A stretch of DNA of 64,000 nucleotides from Cytophagaceae bacterium (lineage in GTDB: Bacteria; Bacteroidota; Bacteroidia; Cytophagales; Spirosomataceae): positions 1 to 64,000 of the forward strand of contig JAIXWL010000017.1 in the NCBI GenBank assembly GCA_027491315.1, in the 5' to 3' direction. A model generated the notes under the pieces. The model saw only the letters and a program-made list of their open reading frames with translations. It was not told the DNA's origin and did no database searches. The position numbers were made by a program, and so were the translations under genes. Numbering within the stretch: position 1 is the stretch's first letter; each line of letters opens with the position of its first letter. This document shows, piece after piece, positions 62,701-64,000 of this stretch.

Positions 62701-63127
62701 TTTTTACTAGCGATTTTCGATTAATTACTTTTTCGCTTAATGCTTCAGGATAGGTGACAATAAAGGTGTCTTTATGGGATAAATTACTGAGCACATTGAG
62801 CACTTCAGCCCGCATCAAAACATTGGCATTGTCTATTTCTTCCCATTCATAGGGCTTTTTGTGGGACATTGGAAATAGCAAGACTTCAGCATCTGCCATC
62901 AAGGCTTGTAAGTCATTGAGCAAATAATGTGCTTCTTCCTTTTCTTCGCAAATCAGCAAATAGGGTCTTTTCTCTTGCTTGGAGGCCGCCATCAGGATGG
63001 CGTCCAATGAGCCTGATAAGCCTTTTATATGAAATTTGCTCCCTTTAGGGGCATAGTGGATTTGCGAGGAAAGAGTTTGAATAATTCCATCTTGCTGGTA
63101 GTGGGCAATAAAATCTTTTACAATCAT
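59777..63127 (-). CDS. mfd: transcription-repair coupling factor Mfd
   Basis: Mfd removes stalled RNA polymerase and recruits UvrA. The 1116-residue protein shows a UvrB-like N-terminal region, the RNA-polymerase-interaction domain (LQVGDFVTHIDYGIGRFAGL, about residues 440-460), a RecG-type motor with VCGDVGFGKTEIAVRAAF, IIDEEQKFGV, LTLTATPIPRT and QMRGRVGRSNKKAYCYL, and a C-terminal TRCF domain. The length is normal. It is divergent from the riboswitch-controlled receptor gene, sharing a 59-bp promoter region with it. Confidence 0.97.
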   Translation of the reverse strand: MIVKDFIAHYQQDGIIQTLSSQIHYAPKGSKFHIKGLSGSLDAILMAASKQEKRPYLLICEEKEEAHYLLNDLQALMADAEVLLFPMSHKKPYEWEEIDNANVLMRAEVLNVLSNLSHKDTFIVTYPEALSEKVINRKSLVKNTLSIRVGDKIDPNFVAETLNEYDFERTDFVYEAGQYSVRGGILDVFSYATEFPYRLDFFGNEVDSIRTFHPETQLSIQSVSAMHLIPDVQTKLIQESRESFLSFFPENSIIWMNDQEMLLEIIQNYFQKTNAAFEELKSRGSDIQIISDPTERWENKKDFLKSLNQFTQVEYGKRNHLKNVETITYASKNPGAFHKDFERLAGALLDNQTQGYQNIICSESSRQLERLEVIFNELNTSIQFKNLQISLREGFIDEQTKIAFYPDHQLFDRFHRFKEKNKFSKNKALTLKELRSLQVGDFVTHIDYGIGRFAGLNLIETSNGEQEVIRLIYRDDDVLSVSIHALHKISKYSGKEGAPPSMSKLGSPDWDNKKSRVKKQVKDIAKELISLYAKRKSAPGFSFSPDTYLQAELESSFLYEDTPDQAKATQDVKADMEKPHPMDRLVCGDVGFGKTEIAVRAAFKAVADSKQVAVLVPTTVLAMQHFRTFHDRLAAFPCKVEYINRFKSPKQIKETLERVAKGETDILIGTHRLVNKDVIFKNLGLMIIDEEQKFGVKVKDRLKEMRVDVDVLTLTATPIPRTLHFSLMGARDLSIIATPPPNRQPVETKLVVLNDELLRDGIREELARNGQVFVVYNRIGELESIANRILRLVPDAKIAVAHGQMDGDKLEKIMLGFIEGHYDVLVATNIIESGLDIPNANTIFIINANNFGLSDLHQMRGRVGRSNKKAYCYLVTPSLANLTSDARKRLSALEEFSDLGDGIKVAMRDLDIRGAGNLLGAEQSGFINDLGYDMYHKILDEAVQELKENEFKALFEADLQEVAETLKVDCQIETDLRVLIPDTYVQSISERLALYTRLDEIDHEEDLQKFIHEVEDRFGKMPQEVSDMIDLVKCRWKAQVLGIEKILLKNNILKLHFVSSETHQKHASSIVLKVINFVNTRKGQCQLREKANKLILQVDRISSIDELNTILVDILG

Positions 63128-63165
63128 AATCTACCGAATCAGGGCAGCCAATTTTTTCTTAGGGC

Positions 63166-63194
63166 TTGCAAAGGTAGGAATTTTTGTATCTTTG
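63166..63194 (+). promoter_or_regulatory. promoter of the TPP-riboswitch transcript, overlapping the mfd promoter
   Basis: On the plus strand TTG (63166-63168), 18 bases, TATCTTTG (63187-63194). On the minus strand TACCTTTG (63176-63169) is the -7 element for mfd and starts one base after the plus-strand -33 element, so the two promoters share DNA. Confidence 0.7.
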
Positions 63195-63206
63195 TGCATC
63201 CACAAA

Positions 63207-63281
63207 AAGGGGTGCCCAAATATTTGGGCTGAGATTATACCCATTGAACCTGATACGGTTAGTACCGTCGAAGGGATTTTG
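63207..63281 (+). ncRNA. TPP riboswitch (THI element)
   Basis: The aptamer is recognised by GGGGTGCCC, GGGCTGAGA, ACCCATTGAACCTGAT and the AGTACCGTCGAAGGGA end, with the three helices of the TPP three-way junction. It sits between the promoter and the TonB-dependent receptor, in sense orientation. Downstream, GAGTTTT (63293) pairs with AAAACTC (63307) and ACAGG (63347) can pair with CCTGT (63364-63368) close to the start codon; either may be part of the expression platform. There is no clear T-tract, so control of translation is likely. Confidence 0.93.
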
Positions 63282-63385
63282 TAGAGTTTTTAGCGCTGAA
63301 AACTCAAAAAAATCATCGATGTAAGGGTTAGCATGTTAAATCAGACAGGATTTGACTCCTTTACCTGTTGTTAAACTTTTCAAAA

Positions 63386-64000
63386 ATGAAAAAGATAACG
63401 ACAACATTTATTTTAATAGTAATGATTGCTTTGATGGCTGCGCCTGTTTGGGCACAGAAAACCTTTCGATGGGAAGGGACGGTGGTAGACCAAGAAAATG
63501 CTCAGGCACTTTGGGGGGCTAGTATTCAATTAAAGGATAGTCAACGAGGTACAGTTACCGACCGCAAGGGACATTTTGTGTTGACTAGTACTCAACCCTC
63601 AATCAGTATTTCGATTCATTTTGTTGGATATGAAACTCAGATTAAGGAATTGAAATCTTCGGACAAATCCATATCCATTCAACTGAAAAAATCATCTTTC
63701 TTAAATGATGAAGTGGTGGTCAAGGCTACACGTGCTGATGAAAATTCAGCCATGGCCTATACCAATGTTGGGGCGAAGGAATTGGCAAAGTCAAATTTGG
63801 GCCAAGATATGCCAGTTTTGCTCAATTTTACGCCATCCATTGTGACAACTTCCGATGCTGGGGCTGGAGTTGGCTATACAGGGATTCGTATCCGTGGTTC
63901 TGATGCCACACGTGTCAATGTGACCATTAACGGGATTCCAGTCAACGATTCAGAATCACAAGGAACCTATTGGGTAAATATGCCAGATTTTGCAAGTTCG
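63386..64000 (+). CDS. TonB-dependent receptor under TPP control (partial, 5' end)
   Basis: Translation from the ATG at 63386 gives MKKITTTFILIVMIALMAAPVWA, a signal peptide, then a carboxypeptidase-regulatory-like domain (about residues 28-110, with GTVVDQENAQALWGASIQL and GTVTDRKGHFVL) and the plug domain (about 125-205, with KELAKSNLGQDMPVLLNFTPSI, GYTGIRIRGSDATRVNVTINGIPVNDSESQGTYWVNMPDF). The frame stays open to the end of the window. With the TPP riboswitch upstream, it is most likely the outer-membrane uptake system for thiamine or a precursor. The remaining part lies outside. Confidence 0.88.
   Translation, partial: MKKITTTFILIVMIALMAAPVWAQKTFRWEGTVVDQENAQALWGASIQLKDSQRGTVTDRKGHFVLTSTQPSISISIHFVGYETQIKELKSSDKSISIQLKKSSFLNDEVVVKATRADENSAMAYTNVGAKELAKSNLGQDMPVLLNFTPSIVTTSDAGAGVGYTGIRIRGSDATRVNVTINGIPVNDSESQGTYWVNMPDFASS

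Overview
The window looks like a chromosomal segment from a member of the Bacteroidota, most likely Cytophagales. Evidence: promoters repeatedly match the Bacteroidota consensus (TTTG, 18-20 bases, TAnnTTTG); there is a gliding-motility lipoprotein GldJ; a complete alternative complex III (actABCDEF) is joined to an aa3-type cytochrome oxidase; and the DNA is AT-rich. The family-level placement is inference. Almost everything is core housekeeping DNA. I see no prophage, insertion sequence, CRISPR array or recognisable defence island.

Layout. 1-112: 3' end of a 5S rRNA and its terminator. 113-1160: a small accessory island holding a four-helix-bundle (23S-IVP family) gene between perfect 26-bp inverted repeats, a nested-hairpin element, and a tandemly duplicated hairpin. 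1097-2131: a putative metal-responsive operon (lipoprotein, MerC-like protein) behind two palindromic operators. 2190-8275: gatB, a TlpA-like thioredoxin, proC, an unknown gene, and mutL on the opposite strand. 8319-14870: the translation cluster on the minus strand (tRNA-Tyr, Gly, Thr, tuf, a NIPSNAP gene, tRNA-Trp, secE, nusG, rplK, rplA, rplJ, rplL). It is split into several transcription units and, unusually, rpoBC does not follow rplL. 14900-17419: an ECF sigma factor, a likely anti-sigma factor and an outer-membrane protein. 17525-18334: murI. 18335-34806: a 16-kb respiratory block on the minus strand running from actA through ctaC/ctaD to heme A synthesis, oxidase subunits III and IV and assembly factors. 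35021-44787: tRNA-Cys and assorted housekeeping genes (prfA, purB, sensor kinase, HNH protein). 44805-51361: a complete trpEGDCFBA operon with an unannotated trp leader peptide and attenuator. 51493-64000: rplS, an inverted-repeat-rich intergenic stretch, a Crp-like regulator, an ABC ATPase, an acyltransferase, a truncated ydeI-like gene, fusA, a comF-like gene, gldJ, mfd, and a TPP riboswitch in front of a TonB-dependent receptor that runs off the end.

How the genes work together. The respiratory block encodes a whole quinol-to-oxygen branch plus heme A synthesis and copper delivery (SCO). The trp genes form one tightly packed operon controlled by a leader with tandem Trp codons. The TPP riboswitch ties the terminal TonB receptor to uptake of thiamine or a precursor.

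The most interesting non-textbook signals are the inverted-repeat-bounded IVP gene beside the rRNA operon; a 32-codon leader ORF in the 5' UTR of rplK; a dispersed 33-bp palindrome, one copy of which supplies the last codons of a truncated ydeI-like gene; a cluster of long inverted repeats at 51962-52231; and a MutL whose endonuclease motifs are degenerate.
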